Below, piece after piece: positions 7,647 through 16,449 of a stretch of DNA of 22,990 bases. The DNA is taken from positions 1-22,990 of the forward strand of contig USJD01000040.1 in the NCBI GenBank assembly GCA_900554835.1, read 5' to 3'. The notes below the pieces were generated by a model. The model searched no databases, had not been told where the DNA came from, and saw nothing but the letters and a program-made list of their open reading frames with translations. Within the stretch, counting starts at the first letter, position 1; every line of letters begins with the position of its first letter. This DNA comes from an uncultured Prevotella sp. (lineage in GTDB: Bacteria > Bacteroidota > Bacteroidia > Bacteroidales > Bacteroidaceae). Position numbers and translations under genes: made by a program.

Positions 7647-8945
7647 ATGAGAAAGCTTATTTTAGCTACCCTTTTGTTGGGTACAGTTATTTCGGTTAAT
7701 GCCCAAAGTGGTACTAATTCTCCATACAGCCAGTATGGTCTTGGCGTGTTGTCAGACCAGACTTCTGGTTTCAATCGTGGTATGAATGGCGTTGGTCTCG
7801 GTTTTCATGAGCATAACCAAATCAACTATTTGAACCCTGCCTCATATTCAGCTATTGATTCCTTATCTTTTATTTTTGATGCTGGTATCTCTGGTCAGAT
7901 TACCAATTTTGAAGAGAATGGAGTCAAGAAGAATGCCAATAATGCTAACTTTGAATATGTGGTTGCCGGTTTTAGAGTTGCCAAGCATTTAGGTGTTAGC
8001 TTTGGTGTGCTGCCTTTTACTAATGTAGGTTATAACTATACTTCTACAGAAAAAGTAGGCTCACAGTTTGATGATGCTACTTATACCAATACTTATAATG
8101 GTGAGGGTGGACTTCATCAGGTTTATCTCGGTGCCGGTTGGGCTCCGGTCAAGGGTTTGGCTATAGGTGCTAATGTGGCATATATTTGGGGTGATTATAA
8201 TAAGTATGTTTCCAATGCTTATAGCAACTCCAATTACAATACGTTGATTCGTACTTATTCTACTCAGGTCAACAGCTATAAGTTGGATTTTGGTATTCAA
8301 TATACAGCCAAGCTCTCCAAGAAGGATTGGGCAACAATCGGTGCAACCTATTCGCCAGGACATAATCTTGGTGCAGCTGCCGACATGAATATTATATCTA
8401 ATAATTCTCAGACAAATGCATCGGATACAGCCTGTTTCTCTATTGATAAAGCATTTGAACTGCCTCACATGTATGGTGTGGGTTTGATGTGGAATCATAA
8501 TGATCAGTGGAAAATAGGATTTGATTATACCTTGCAAAAGTGGGGTAGTCTCGAATATCCTCGAAGATATGTAAATGTCAATGACAAGAATCATGTCCTT
8601 GATGTGGATGGTGCTTACTCAGACCGCAGTAAGTTCAATTTGGGTATGCAGTATTGCTATGGAGAATATAACCGTCATTTCTTCAAGCGTTTGAGATATC
8701 GTGCCGGTGTCAGCTATGCAACTTCATATTATAAGGTAAATGGTATTGATGGACCTAAGGAAATCTCTGTCAGTGCTGGTTTCGGTATTCCAATTATGAA
8801 CAATTATAACCACCGTTCTTTCCTCAATATTAGTGGACAGTGGGTGAAGAGTTCTGCAAAGGATTTAATTAAGGAAAATACTTTCCGCTTGAATATAGGC
8901 TTTACTTTCAATGAAGAGTGGTTTAGAAAGTGGAGAATGAAGTAA
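7647..8945 (+). CDS. Outer-membrane beta-barrel protein
   Basis: 432 residues. MRKLILATLLLGTVISVNA-Q is a Sec signal peptide cleaved near residue 19. The mature protein is rich in Gly, Tyr, Asn and Ser with many alternating amphipathic segments (for example GLAIGANVAYIWGDYN and WKIGFDYTLQKWG) and ends in a probable last strand, FRLNIGFTF, followed by a short basic tail. This is the look of a transmembrane barrel similar to the FadL/OmpP1-like proteins common in Bacteroidota; the ligand is unknown. No TonB box or plug domain is seen, which argues against a SusC-type receptor. Thirteen bases separate it from lptC, so they are surely co-transcribed. The N-terminal motif YSQYGLG followed by an NPAS segment should find orthologues. 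Outer-membrane barrel is well supported; transport role is open. Confidence 0.85.
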   Translation: MRKLILATLLLGTVISVNAQSGTNSPYSQYGLGVLSDQTSGFNRGMNGVGLGFHEHNQINYLNPASYSAIDSLSFIFDAGISGQITNFEENGVKKNANNANFEYVVAGFRVAKHLGVSFGVLPFTNVGYNYTSTEKVGSQFDDATYTNTYNGEGGLHQVYLGAGWAPVKGLAIGANVAYIWGDYNKYVSNAYSNSNYNTLIRTYSTQVNSYKLDFGIQYTAKLSKKDWATIGATYSPGHNLGAAADMNIISNNSQTNASDTACFSIDKAFELPHMYGVGLMWNHNDQWKIGFDYTLQKWGSLEYPRRYVNVNDKNHVLDVDGAYSDRSKFNLGMQYCYGEYNRHFFKRLRYRAGVSYATSYYKVNGIDGPKEISVSAGFGIPIMNNYNHRSFLNISGQWVKSSAKDLIKENTFRLNIGFTFNEEWFRKWRMK

Positions 8946-8958
8946 TATATATATAATA

Positions 8959-9618
8959 ATGTATAAGATAAAAAGCACTTTTTTAGGATTATTGATGTTC
9001 ATTTGTTTGGTGGCTTGCCAAGAACAAGTGGAACATACTGCACCTGCAATCTTGGCGCGTGACTCTGTTGCCATGATGACTTCGTATGGTGTTAATACGC
9101 TCATCAGTGATTCGGGTGTGATGAAATATCGTATTGTTACGGAAAGGTGGGAAGTGAATACCAGTAAGAATCCTTCTCGATGGATTTTTGAAAAGGGTAT
9201 TTTGCTGGAACAATTCGATGAGAAGTTTCATGTGAATAGTTATATTCAGAGTGATACTGCTTATTATTATGACCAGCAGAAGATATGGAAACTTTATGGA
9301 AGAGTCCGTATCTTAACTAAAGATGGATTGAAATTTACAAGTGAGCAACTCACTTGGGATCAAAATAAGCATGAGCTTTCGAGCAATGTCTTCAGTAAAT
9401 TAGTTACCCCTGAACGTACCCTGCAAGGGTCACATTTCTGGAGTGACGAGAAAATGACGCGTTATTTTGTTAGTAATTCTAAAGGTAGCTTTGAAAAGGG
9501 TGATGTGGCTGGTACACAGAGTGATACCATCTCTTCTCAGCCAGATTCTGTAAAGCAGAATTTACGTCCGCAAGCTACTCCGCGAAGTGCAACAAAATCG
9601 ATTCCGCTTATGCATTAA
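8959..9618 (+). CDS. lptC: LPS export system lipoprotein LptC
   Basis: 219 residues. MYKIKSTFLGLLMFICLVAC carries a lipobox ending in LVAC, so Cys20 should be lipidated and the protein anchored as a lipoprotein, unlike the single-helix anchor of E. coli LptC. The body is a run of short beta strands of the LptC/OstA jellyroll type: SDSGVMKYRIVTERW, WIFEKGILLEQFDEK, DTAYYYDQQKIWKLYGRVRILTKDGLKFTSEQLTWDQ and TLQGSHFWSD. The pattern of Asp/Tyr strand followed by GRVRI and SEQLTWD is characteristic. The protein bridges the LptBFG extractor to LptA on the way to the outer membrane. Residues after about 185 form a polar Ser/Gln/Pro tail, probably disordered. It sits between the barrel gene and a CNNM gene and is a likely substrate of the Lnb enzyme encoded nearby. 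Confidence 0.88.
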   Translation: MYKIKSTFLGLLMFICLVACQEQVEHTAPAILARDSVAMMTSYGVNTLISDSGVMKYRIVTERWEVNTSKNPSRWIFEKGILLEQFDEKFHVNSYIQSDTAYYYDQQKIWKLYGRVRILTKDGLKFTSEQLTWDQNKHELSSNVFSKLVTPERTLQGSHFWSDEKMTRYFVSNSKGSFEKGDVAGTQSDTISSQPDSVKQNLRPQATPRSATKSIPLMH

Positions 9619-9635
9619 TATTGAATAAAAAGAAA

Positions 9636-10904
9636 ATGGAAGAAGTAGGGATTAGTCTCATAATTGGAATCTTGGTGACAATGGTTTTTTCTGCCTTTTT
9701 CAGTGGTATGGAAATAGCCTTTGTTTCATCCAATCGTATGTTGGCAGAGATGGATAAAGAAAAAAACGGATTTACACAGCGTATTATTTCTTTGTTTTAC
9801 TCTCATCCTAATGGTTTTGTCAGTACCATGCTTGTTGGTAATAATATTGCCTTGGTTGTGTATGGTATTCTGATAGCCCGACTCTTTGATAATACGATTT
9901 TCAGTGGTTTGGATGATGGGCTGAAGGTTTCTGCTGATACGATTTTATCTACATTAATCGTGCTTTTCACGGGTGAGTTTTTGCCTAAGACTCTTTTCAA
10001 GTCCAATCCTAATAGATTGTTGTCTCTTTTCAGTCCTTTAGCTTACTTGTGTTATGTTGTCCTTTGGCCTATCAGTAAGTTCAGTACTTTTTTGAGCAAG
10101 ATTCTGTTGAAGATTCTTGGCGTTAAAATGGACGATGAGACTGGGGATGAAGGATTCTCTAAAGTGGATTTGGACTATCTTGTCCAATCCAGTATAGACA
10201 ATGCGGAAAAGGATTCTGATATTAATGATGAGGTCAAGATTTTCCAGAACGCTTTGGATTTCTCGGATACCAAAGTAAGGGATTGTATGGTTCCTCGTAC
10301 TGAAATTCAGGCGGTTGGCCTGGATGCAACGCTTGAGGACCTGCGTCAGAAATTCGTGGAGAGTGGTAATTCTAAGATTGTGGTTTATAAGGATGATATA
10401 GATCATGTAGAAGGTTATATTCATAGTTCTGAGTTATTCCGCAATCCTAAGAAATGGCAAGATCATATTCGCACGATGCCTTTTGTTCCTGAGACGATGC
10501 AGGCGCAAAAGTTGATGCAGATCTTCCTTCAACAGAAGAAGACATTGGGTGTTGTCGTAGATGAATTCGGTGGCACCAGTGGACTGGTCAGTTTGGAGGA
10601 TATCGTAGAGGAAATCTTTGGTGATATTGAGGATGAACATGATTCTGCGAAATATGTTGCCAAGCAGACTCCTGAGGGTGACTACCTGTTGTCTGCCCGT
10701 CTGGAAATTGATAAGGTAAACGAGATGTTTGATTTAGACTTGCCGGAAAGTGATGAATACATGACTGTCGGAGGCTTGATACTTCATGAATATCAGAGTT
10801 TTCCAAAGTTGAATGAAGTTATCAAAATCGGTAAGTTTGAGTTTAAAATCATAAAATCAACCTCTCGAAAAATAGAATTAGTTCACTTGCATTTGTTGAA
10901 GTAA
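9636..10904 (+). CDS. CNNM/CorC (HlyC) family membrane protein with CBS pair
   Basis: 422 residues from the ATG at 9636; an in-frame TTG at 9621 would add five residues (NKKK before the Met) and is less likely. Residues 1-150 are the DUF21/CNNM membrane domain: about four hydrophobic segments, with FFSGMEIAFVSSNR and the GEFLPKTLFKSNP signature. A CBS-domain pair follows, beginning near VRDCMVPRTEIQAV and ending around VVVDEFGGTSGLVSLEDIVEEIFGDIEDEHD, which is a strong family match. The last 80 residues form the CorC/HlyC C-terminal domain. Relatives are linked to Mg2+/Co2+ efflux; the old name hemolysin is not informative. GldE of gliding Bacteroidota is a paralogue, so the exact role is uncertain. 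The gene is last in the operon, 17 bases after lptC, and is closed by the terminator at 10919-10957. Confidence 0.92.
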   Translation: MEEVGISLIIGILVTMVFSAFFSGMEIAFVSSNRMLAEMDKEKNGFTQRIISLFYSHPNGFVSTMLVGNNIALVVYGILIARLFDNTIFSGLDDGLKVSADTILSTLIVLFTGEFLPKTLFKSNPNRLLSLFSPLAYLCYVVLWPISKFSTFLSKILLKILGVKMDDETGDEGFSKVDLDYLVQSSIDNAEKDSDINDEVKIFQNALDFSDTKVRDCMVPRTEIQAVGLDATLEDLRQKFVESGNSKIVVYKDDIDHVEGYIHSSELFRNPKKWQDHIRTMPFVPETMQAQKLMQIFLQQKKTLGVVVDEFGGTSGLVSLEDIVEEIFGDIEDEHDSAKYVAKQTPEGDYLLSARLEIDKVNEMFDLDLPESDEYMTVGGLILHEYQSFPKLNEVIKIGKFEFKIIKSTSRKIELVHLHLLK

Positions 10905-10918
10905 ATACCTAAAAATAT

Positions 10919-10957
10919 GTAAAAAAGCACTTGTCGTTTGCGATAAGTGCTTTTTTT
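10919..10957 (+). terminator. Intrinsic terminator after the lptC operon
   Basis: AAAAAAGCACTTGTCG and CGATAAGTGCTTTTTT pair around a TTTG loop (one G/T step), followed by a run of seven Ts. It starts about 15 bases after the CNNM stop and separates the operon from ppiD. Confidence 0.9.
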
Positions 10958-11034
10958 CTTGCTATTTTTTACTCTTTTTGGCATGTATGTCCAAAAAAGA
11001 CATTAAAAAATTCCCTTATTTCCGATTTTCTTTG

Positions 11035-11042
11035 TATTTTTG
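11035..11042 (+). promoter_or_regulatory. Putative -7 element of the ppiD promoter
   Basis: TATTTTTG followed by C matches TAnnTTTG exactly and lies between the upstream terminator and the ppiD start. The predicted leader is about 110 bases. The -33 box is not obvious. The spacer 10958-11157 shows nothing else I can name. Confidence 0.5.
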
Positions 11043-11157
11043 CAAACAATTGGCTAAAGTCTTCCCTTGCTTTCATTGAATTGAAGCTGGGTTGTGGAAA
11101 GAAAAGCCTATATAACTATAGAAAATAAACAAAAAATAAAAATAAAATTAAAACGTA

Positions 11158-13308
11158 ATGGCAGCATTAGGAACAATTAGAAAAAGAGGCGTCATTCTGG
11201 TTTGCATTATCAGTTTCGGTCTCTTCGCCTTCATTGCTGAAGAAGCTTTCCGTTCTTGTGATTCTGCGAAGAACAACGAACGTCAGCAGATTGGTGAGGT
11301 ATTTGGCGAAAAAATTAGTGTACAGGAGTTCCAGAAGCTCGTAGATGAGTACACAGAAGTAATTAAAATGCAACAGGGACAGGACAATCTCCCTGAGGAG
11401 CAGATGAACCAAGTCAAGGATATGGTTTGGAATTCATACATCCAGAACAAGATTGTTGCTCACGAGGCAGAGAAGTTGGGTCTCACAGTTACTGATGCAG
11501 AGCTTCAGGATATCTTGAAGACAGGTACTAGCCCAATGTTGGCTCAGACTCCTTTTGTTAATCAGCAGACAGGTCGCTTTGATGTTTCTGCATTGCAGAA
11601 GTTCTTGGCTGATTATAAGGCTCAGAAGGCTAATCCATCTGCAAATGCTCAGATGATGGATCAATACACTAAGATTTACAACTATTGGTCATTCATCGAG
11701 AAGACTCTCCGTCAGCAGACTTTGGCTCAAAAGTATCAGTCTTTGCTCGCACACTGTTTCCTTTCAAATCCTGTAGAGGCTAAGATGGCTTTCAAGGAGG
11801 AAAACGAGGAGAGTAAGATTCAGTTGGCTGCTTTCCCTTATTCTGATATTCAGGATGACAAGGTGAAGGTTGTTGAGAGCGACTTGAAGGCTAAGTATGA
11901 TGAGATGAAGGCTCGTTTCAAGCAGCCTGTTGAGAGCCGTGATATCAAGTTCGTTGATATTCAGGTTCAGGCTTCTCAGGCAGACCGCGCTGCTCTTAAC
12001 AAGGAATTTGCAGGTTTCCAGACTCAGTTAGCTGCTGCAGCTGATCCTACAGAGGTCGTTCGCAAGTCTGCATCTACAGTTGCTTACTTGGGTATTCCTG
12101 TTGGTAAGGATGCTTTCCCTTCAGATATCGCAGCTACTCTTGATTCTATGGCTGTTGGTGCTACTACTGCAGTGAAGGCTAATACTGCTGACAATACTTT
12201 GAATATTGTCAAGTTGGTTAACAAGCAGCAGTTGCCTGATTCTATCCAGTATCGTGTGATTCAGGTAGCCGCAGCTTCTGTTGCAGAAGCTAAGACAAAG
12301 GCTGATTCTATCCAGGGTGCTATTTCTGGTGGTGCTGATTTCGAGGCTATCGCTAAGAAGTATGGCCAGACAGGTGAAAAGGCATGGATGACAACTCGTC
12401 AGTATGAGTTTGCTCAGTCTATGGATAAGGACAATAAGGCATTCATCAACGCTTTGAATACTCAGGCAGTAAATGCTACTTCTCAGTTGCAGTTAGGACA
12501 GGGTTATGTAATCCTTCAGATTTGCGACCGTAAGGCTATGATCGAGAAATATACAGCTGCTGTCATCAAGAAGAATGTTGATTTCTCTCAGGATACTTAT
12601 CGTACTGCTTACAACAAGTTCTCAAGTTTTGTCAGCGCCAACCAGACTGCTGATGAGATTGTGAAGAATGCTGCAAAGAGCGGTTATAAGGTTCAGGATT
12701 TGAAGGATATTACAACAGCTACTCACTATGTAGCAAACATTCATTCTACTCGTGAGGCTCTCAAGTGGATTTTTGAGGCTAAAGAGGGTTCTGTGTCTCC
12801 TATGTATGAGTGCGGTAACAACGATCACCTTTTGGTTGTAGTACTTGATAAGATTAATCGTATTGGTTTCCGTGGCTTGGATGATCCTCAGGTAAAGGAG
12901 ATGGTTAAGGCTGAGGTAATCAAGGACAAGAAGGCAGAGATGATTGAAGCTAAACTGAATGGTGTTAAGAATATCGCTGCAGCTAAGTCTAAGGGTGCTA
13001 AGGTTTCTGAGGTTAATCAGATTACTTTCGCAGCTCCTGTATTTGTAGCTTCTGCTGGTGCAAGCGAACCTGCTCTTTCTGGTGCTGTTTCTGCTACTAA
13101 GAAGGGTGTATTCTCTGCTCATCCAGTAAAGGGTAATGCTGGTGTATATCTCTTCTTGGTTACTAATAAGTCTAACAGACCTGTTAAGTTTGATGAAAAG
13201 GCACAGGAGCAGAAATGCCGTCAGAAGTCTATGCAGTATGCTGGTAACTTCATGAACGAGCTTTATCTCAATGCAAATGTCGTTGATAACAGATATCTCT
13301 TCTTCTAA
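11158..13308 (+). CDS. PpiD/SurA-type periplasmic folding chaperone (peptidylprolyl isomerase family)
   Basis: 716 residues. A short cytoplasmic stretch with RKRG is followed by one membrane helix at about 11-28 (VILVCIISFGLFAFIAEEAF), then a large periplasmic part. Residues 45-180 form the SurA N-terminal-like helical domain (SVQEFQKLVDEY, MVWNSYIQNKIVAHEAEKLGL, typical of the fold). A parvulin-like segment lies around 361-480 (QYRVIQVAAAS, SGGADFEAIAKKYGQ, LQLGQGYVILQI) but looks degenerate, so chaperone rather than isomerase activity may dominate. Family members help newly exported outer-membrane and periplasmic proteins fold at the Sec exit. Codon choice is narrow (GCT, AAG, CAG, GTT), suggesting high expression. 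It has its own promoter and a bidirectional terminator. The name ppiD fits the anchor and domain order, but I leave the symbol empty because the Bacteroidota proteins are divergent. Confidence 0.9.
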   Translation: MAALGTIRKRGVILVCIISFGLFAFIAEEAFRSCDSAKNNERQQIGEVFGEKISVQEFQKLVDEYTEVIKMQQGQDNLPEEQMNQVKDMVWNSYIQNKIVAHEAEKLGLTVTDAELQDILKTGTSPMLAQTPFVNQQTGRFDVSALQKFLADYKAQKANPSANAQMMDQYTKIYNYWSFIEKTLRQQTLAQKYQSLLAHCFLSNPVEAKMAFKEENEESKIQLAAFPYSDIQDDKVKVVESDLKAKYDEMKARFKQPVESRDIKFVDIQVQASQADRAALNKEFAGFQTQLAAAADPTEVVRKSASTVAYLGIPVGKDAFPSDIAATLDSMAVGATTAVKANTADNTLNIVKLVNKQQLPDSIQYRVIQVAAASVAEAKTKADSIQGAISGGADFEAIAKKYGQTGEKAWMTTRQYEFAQSMDKDNKAFINALNTQAVNATSQLQLGQGYVILQICDRKAMIEKYTAAVIKKNVDFSQDTYRTAYNKFSSFVSANQTADEIVKNAAKSGYKVQDLKDITTATHYVANIHSTREALKWIFEAKEGSVSPMYECGNNDHLLVVVLDKINRIGFRGLDDPQVKEMVKAEVIKDKKAEMIEAKLNGVKNIAAAKSKGAKVSEVNQITFAAPVFVASAGASEPALSGAVSATKKGVFSAHPVKGNAGVYLFLVTNKSNRPVKFDEKAQEQKCRQKSMQYAGNFMNELYLNANVVDNRYLFF

Positions 13309-13329
13309 GTAAAAGAGAAATTCATATAA

Positions 13330-13376
13330 AACAAAAAGAGCGTGGCTTCATTTCGAAGTCACGCTCTTTTGTTTTT
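13330..13376. terminator. Bidirectional terminator between ppiD and the polysaccharide operon
   Basis: AAAAGAGCGTGGCTTC (13334-13349) pairs with GAAGTCACGCTCTTTT (13355-13370), with one G-U step. T runs flank it in both directions (TTTTGTTTTT on the right, ACAAAA on the left), so it can end both the plus-strand ppiD transcript and the minus-strand operon. Confidence 0.9.
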
Positions 13377-13402
13377 ATATATCTTATGATATGTGATATA
13401 GT

Positions 13403-13831
13403 TTATCCTCGACTCCACCAATGCTTTTTCTTGGGTGGTTCTTGGCTCGCTCCCATGCTTTCCTTGATGATGCTTCTATAGCTCTTTCCCTGGCTTATTA
13501 TCTGGTAAATTTGTCCCCAGTCGGGAAGTCCGCCTATATTTCTGTCATCAATGAAATAGTCAGCTTTCAGTTTTCTTGAGAAGTGATTGTTGTTTTCAAA
13601 ACGTTCTTCTGGATAGTCCTTGTTAACTGCCCAGAATTCTACTCCTCTCTCTTTGCACCAGTCAACTGCTTCCTGCAAGAGTTGTCCTTCACGGACACTC
13701 CACAGGATTAAGCGGTGATGGTCTCTAATCAACATTTTTAAGGTTTCGATGGCAAATGGTATCTCGGTACCAATCTTTGGGTATTCATGAGTTACAATTG
13801 TGCCATCGAAATCAACTGCAATAGTTGCCAT
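13403..13831 (-). CDS. Small HAD-superfamily phosphatase
   Basis: 142 residues. The HAD catalytic motif DFDGT is at 7-11 (nucleophile Asp7, acid/base Asp9). LILWSVREG supplies motif II Ser45, Lys87 or Lys89 can serve as motif III, and FIDDRN gives Asp95/Asp96 of motif IV. There is no large cap, so it resembles the compact Bacteroides HAD hydrolases of the BT0820 type (recalled, not searched). The C-terminus ends in a basic/aromatic tail, EPPKKKHWWSRG. The substrate is unknown. It lies nine bases after the tyrosine-kinase gene and is the last gene of the operon. Wzc kinases usually travel with a small tyrosine phosphatase (Wzb), absent here, so this HAD protein is a candidate counterpart. The alternative is a sugar-phosphate or nucleotide phosphatase. 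Confidence 0.88.
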   Translation of the reverse strand: MATIAVDFDGTIVTHEYPKIGTEIPFAIETLKMLIRDHHRLILWSVREGQLLQEAVDWCKERGVEFWAVNKDYPEERFENNNHFSRKLKADYFIDDRNIGGLPDWGQIYQIISQGKSYRSIIKESMGASQEPPKKKHWWSRG

Positions 13832-13840
13832 TCTTTACAT

Positions 13841-16387
13841 TTATTTCTTTACGCTGTCGTCATTGATGTCGCCATAATGACTCTTGCTGTAATTACCATA
13901 GCTACCATATGCACCATAGCTTCCATAGCCGTAGCTCTTGTAGCCATATTTTCCCTTGCTGCCGTACATACCGTAGTTACCATACTTTCCGTACTTTCCG
14001 TACTTTCCGTATCCGTAATAGTAACCATACTTCTTCTTAGACAGGTCAACGCCATTGAGAACAATACTCATATTAGGCAATTTCTTCTCCATGCTCAAGC
14101 TGTTGATGAGACCAAAACTTGCCTTCTGGGTGAAGTCTGCACGACAAACATAAACAGTAGCATTTGAGATTCGGCCCAATGCCAATGTGTCTGTTACAAG
14201 ACCTACAGGAGCTGTATCGAGCAAGATATAATCATAGTGATCTTTCAAGTGCTCTATGGTTTGTTCGAGGCTTTCTCTTGTTACCAATTCACCTGGGTTA
14301 GGAGGTACAGGACCTGCCATGAGGATGTCCAAATTGTCATTAATACCAGATGGGTTAATCTGTTCTTTTACGTCGCTCCAGTTTACTTCGTCTTTTATGA
14401 GCAAATTAGTAATGCCATGGTGATGATCGTCAATCTCGAACAATTCAGCCAGACGAGGCTTACGGATATCCAGACCTACTAAAACAACCTTCTTGCCAAG
14501 GAGTGCGAAACTGATTGCCACATTGGAAGCAATGAAAGTTTTACCCTCACCAGATGTAGTAGAAGTAAACATAATCACTTTGTCATGTTGCTTGAGTAAA
14601 AACTGCAAGTTAGTACGTAAACTACGGAAAATTTCCTCCATTAAGTTGTTCTTATTCTCATGTACTACGATATCAGCTTTGGTCTTAGCTCGTTCACTTG
14701 CGATGGCTACATCAGCGATGATAGGCAAGTTTGTCAATTTTGCAACATCGTTATGTCCCTCAATCTTGTAGCGGAAGAATTCCAAGAGGAAGAGGATACC
14801 TGCAGGAATTGCCAAACCAAGAATCAATGCAATCAGCATAATCATAGAATTCTTAGGAGTTACCTTACCTGCAAACACAGGGTTGTCGATAAGCTTACCT
14901 TTATCTGCTGTAGCTGCTAATGAAATAGAGTTTTCCTCACGCTTCTGGAGCAACATCAAATACAAGCCTGATTTTACTTCCTGCTGGCGACCAATCTGGG
15001 TCAACATTCGTTCTTGTTCTGGAGTATTGTTGATTTGTCCTTCATACTTGCCTGCTTGAGCTGCAATACTGTTGCGTTGAATTTTCAAACCAGCACGGGC
15101 TTGTGTCATTGCACGCTTGATAGATGAATTCAAGTCGTCCAATTGGGCTGTCAATGGTGTTACTGTAGGCGAATTCTCACTTGCACTGTGGAGTAACTGA
15201 TTGCGCTGCAAGGCAATTCTGTTATATTCGTTGATGAGGGAAGTAGCACTTGCATCAGACAGACCTACATTTGATGGGATAGGCTGGTGACGGTTGCTTG
15301 GCTCATTCATGTACTTAGTCAATTCATCCAACAGAGCCACCTGTGTATTGGCTTCGTTCAACTTCTGGGCATATTGGTCTGCGTTTGCAACAGCCTGAGA
15401 TGCATTCATCTTCAACTCAACCATATTGTTACGCTTCTTGTAATTTTCCAATTGTCCTTCTGTATTACCCAATTCTGTGTTGATTTTTTCCAATCGCTGA
15501 TTGATAAACTGCTCGGTGCGTACTGCAATTTCGTTTTTGTCTTCGTTGGCTTGTCTGTTATATACGATAGCCAACTGCTTCAGATAATCAATAGCTCTTT
15601 GTGGAATCTCATCGTTCAGCACCAAATCAACAATGGTCGTAGTTTTAGAGGTCTGTGCTACGTTCAGGCTTCCTACATATTTGCCTGCAGCTATCTCTGG
15701 AGCAATCATGGTAGCTTTGAGAGATTCACCATCTCTCAACATATAGTTGCCGTTTAGTGTGAATTTTACCATGCCTACTCTTGTACCGATAGTAGCAGGA
15801 AGTGCTGAGAATGTCTTGTCTATATTGACAGCTTCAGGGTTGAATGAGTTGTTATCTATCGGAACATAGTAAGAGCCTGTTACATGATAGTTTCTACCTT
15901 CTCTTGTAATCTTGAAGTTCATCGGTGCATTCAGTTTCTTCAAATGCTCCAAGTCCATATCAATGTTCACTTCCTGATCACCATAAAGAACATGGTCTTT
16001 CAACTTGCCTTCATGTCTGTAATTCACATAAAGTTTCAAGTCATAGACAGCTTGTTGAGCCAGGGTTCTGGACTTCAAAATTTCCATCTCGTTATCAATA
16101 CCATTGGAGTTTGATATGATACCCAAGTTTGTGGCACTCTGGATAGAATTACCACCTCTGCGGCTTCCTGAGCCTTCGTCATCCTTGATCAAGAGTTTGG
16201 CTGCAGATTGGTATATTGGCGTTGCATAGCGCAAATATATGTGGGCTGCACCCATGCAGATGATAAGGGAGAGTACAAACCACTTCCAGTTGAGTATGAG
16301 AACCGTGTAGATAGTGGCAAAGTCAAAACTTGACTTTTCCTCGTTCTCCTGGATACTCTCCATTTCTAAGTTCTTGTTTTCTTCCAT
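13841..16387 (-). CDS. Wzc-type polysaccharide co-polymerase and tyrosine autokinase
   Basis: 848 residues. A Wzz domain with membrane helices at about 36-53 and 514-536 encloses a periplasmic region with long coiled-coil parts (roughly 290-350 and 415-480). The cytoplasmic BY-kinase domain has Walker A TSGEGKT (611-617), Walker A' VVLVGLDIRKPR with Asp640, and Walker B ILLDTAPV with Asp724. The C-terminal cluster is extreme: 19 Tyr in residues 787-838, built of KYG, SYG and YGYG units. These are presumed trans-autophosphorylation sites that tune chain length and oligomer state. Bacteroidota kinases of this type often follow a Wza-like outer-membrane export protein; none is in this operon, so it must be encoded elsewhere. 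The upstream gene is rfbA (62 bases away) and the HAD phosphatase follows nine bases later. Confidence 0.95.
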   Translation of the reverse strand: MEENKNLEMESIQENEEKSSFDFATIYTVLILNWKWFVLSLIICMGAAHIYLRYATPIYQSAAKLLIKDDEGSGSRRGGNSIQSATNLGIISNSNGIDNEMEILKSRTLAQQAVYDLKLYVNYRHEGKLKDHVLYGDQEVNIDMDLEHLKKLNAPMNFKITREGRNYHVTGSYYVPIDNNSFNPEAVNIDKTFSALPATIGTRVGMVKFTLNGNYMLRDGESLKATMIAPEIAAGKYVGSLNVAQTSKTTTIVDLVLNDEIPQRAIDYLKQLAIVYNRQANEDKNEIAVRTEQFINQRLEKINTELGNTEGQLENYKKRNNMVELKMNASQAVANADQYAQKLNEANTQVALLDELTKYMNEPSNRHQPIPSNVGLSDASATSLINEYNRIALQRNQLLHSASENSPTVTPLTAQLDDLNSSIKRAMTQARAGLKIQRNSIAAQAGKYEGQINNTPEQERMLTQIGRQQEVKSGLYLMLLQKREENSISLAATADKGKLIDNPVFAGKVTPKNSMIMLIALILGLAIPAGILFLLEFFRYKIEGHNDVAKLTNLPIIADVAIASERAKTKADIVVHENKNNLMEEIFRSLRTNLQFLLKQHDKVIMFTSTTSGEGKTFIASNVAISFALLGKKVVLVGLDIRKPRLAELFEIDDHHHGITNLLIKDEVNWSDVKEQINPSGINDNLDILMAGPVPPNPGELVTRESLEQTIEHLKDHYDYILLDTAPVGLVTDTLALGRISNATVYVCRADFTQKASFGLINSLSMEKKLPNMSIVLNGVDLSKKKYGYYYGYGKYGKYGKYGNYGMYGSKGKYGYKSYGYGSYGAYGSYGNYSKSHYGDINDDSVKK
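13874..14029 (-). repeat. Tandem repeat encoding the tyrosine-rich Wzc tail
   Basis: Degenerate 9-base units encode K/S/N-Y-G triplets. The cleanest part is around 13982-14010, where GTACTTTCC recurs three times in a row on the plus strand. The units stay in frame, so copy-number changes would lengthen or shorten the Tyr cluster without breaking the gene. Confidence 0.8.
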
Positions 16388-16449
16388 TATTCAAATGTCG
16401 TTTTTTGTTATATTATATTATATGTATATTCTCTTCTTATACAATTTGC

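Noticed and set aside
10931..11128. 65-residue frame between the CNNM gene and ppiD
   Set aside because: It begins inside the terminator hairpin and runs through the ppiD promoter; Phe/Ser/Leu-rich composition fits AT-rich non-coding DNA.
12622..13122. 166-residue minus-strand frame opposite ppiD
   Set aside because: Shadow of the chaperone gene, rich in Ser/Arg/Leu with no recognisable domain.
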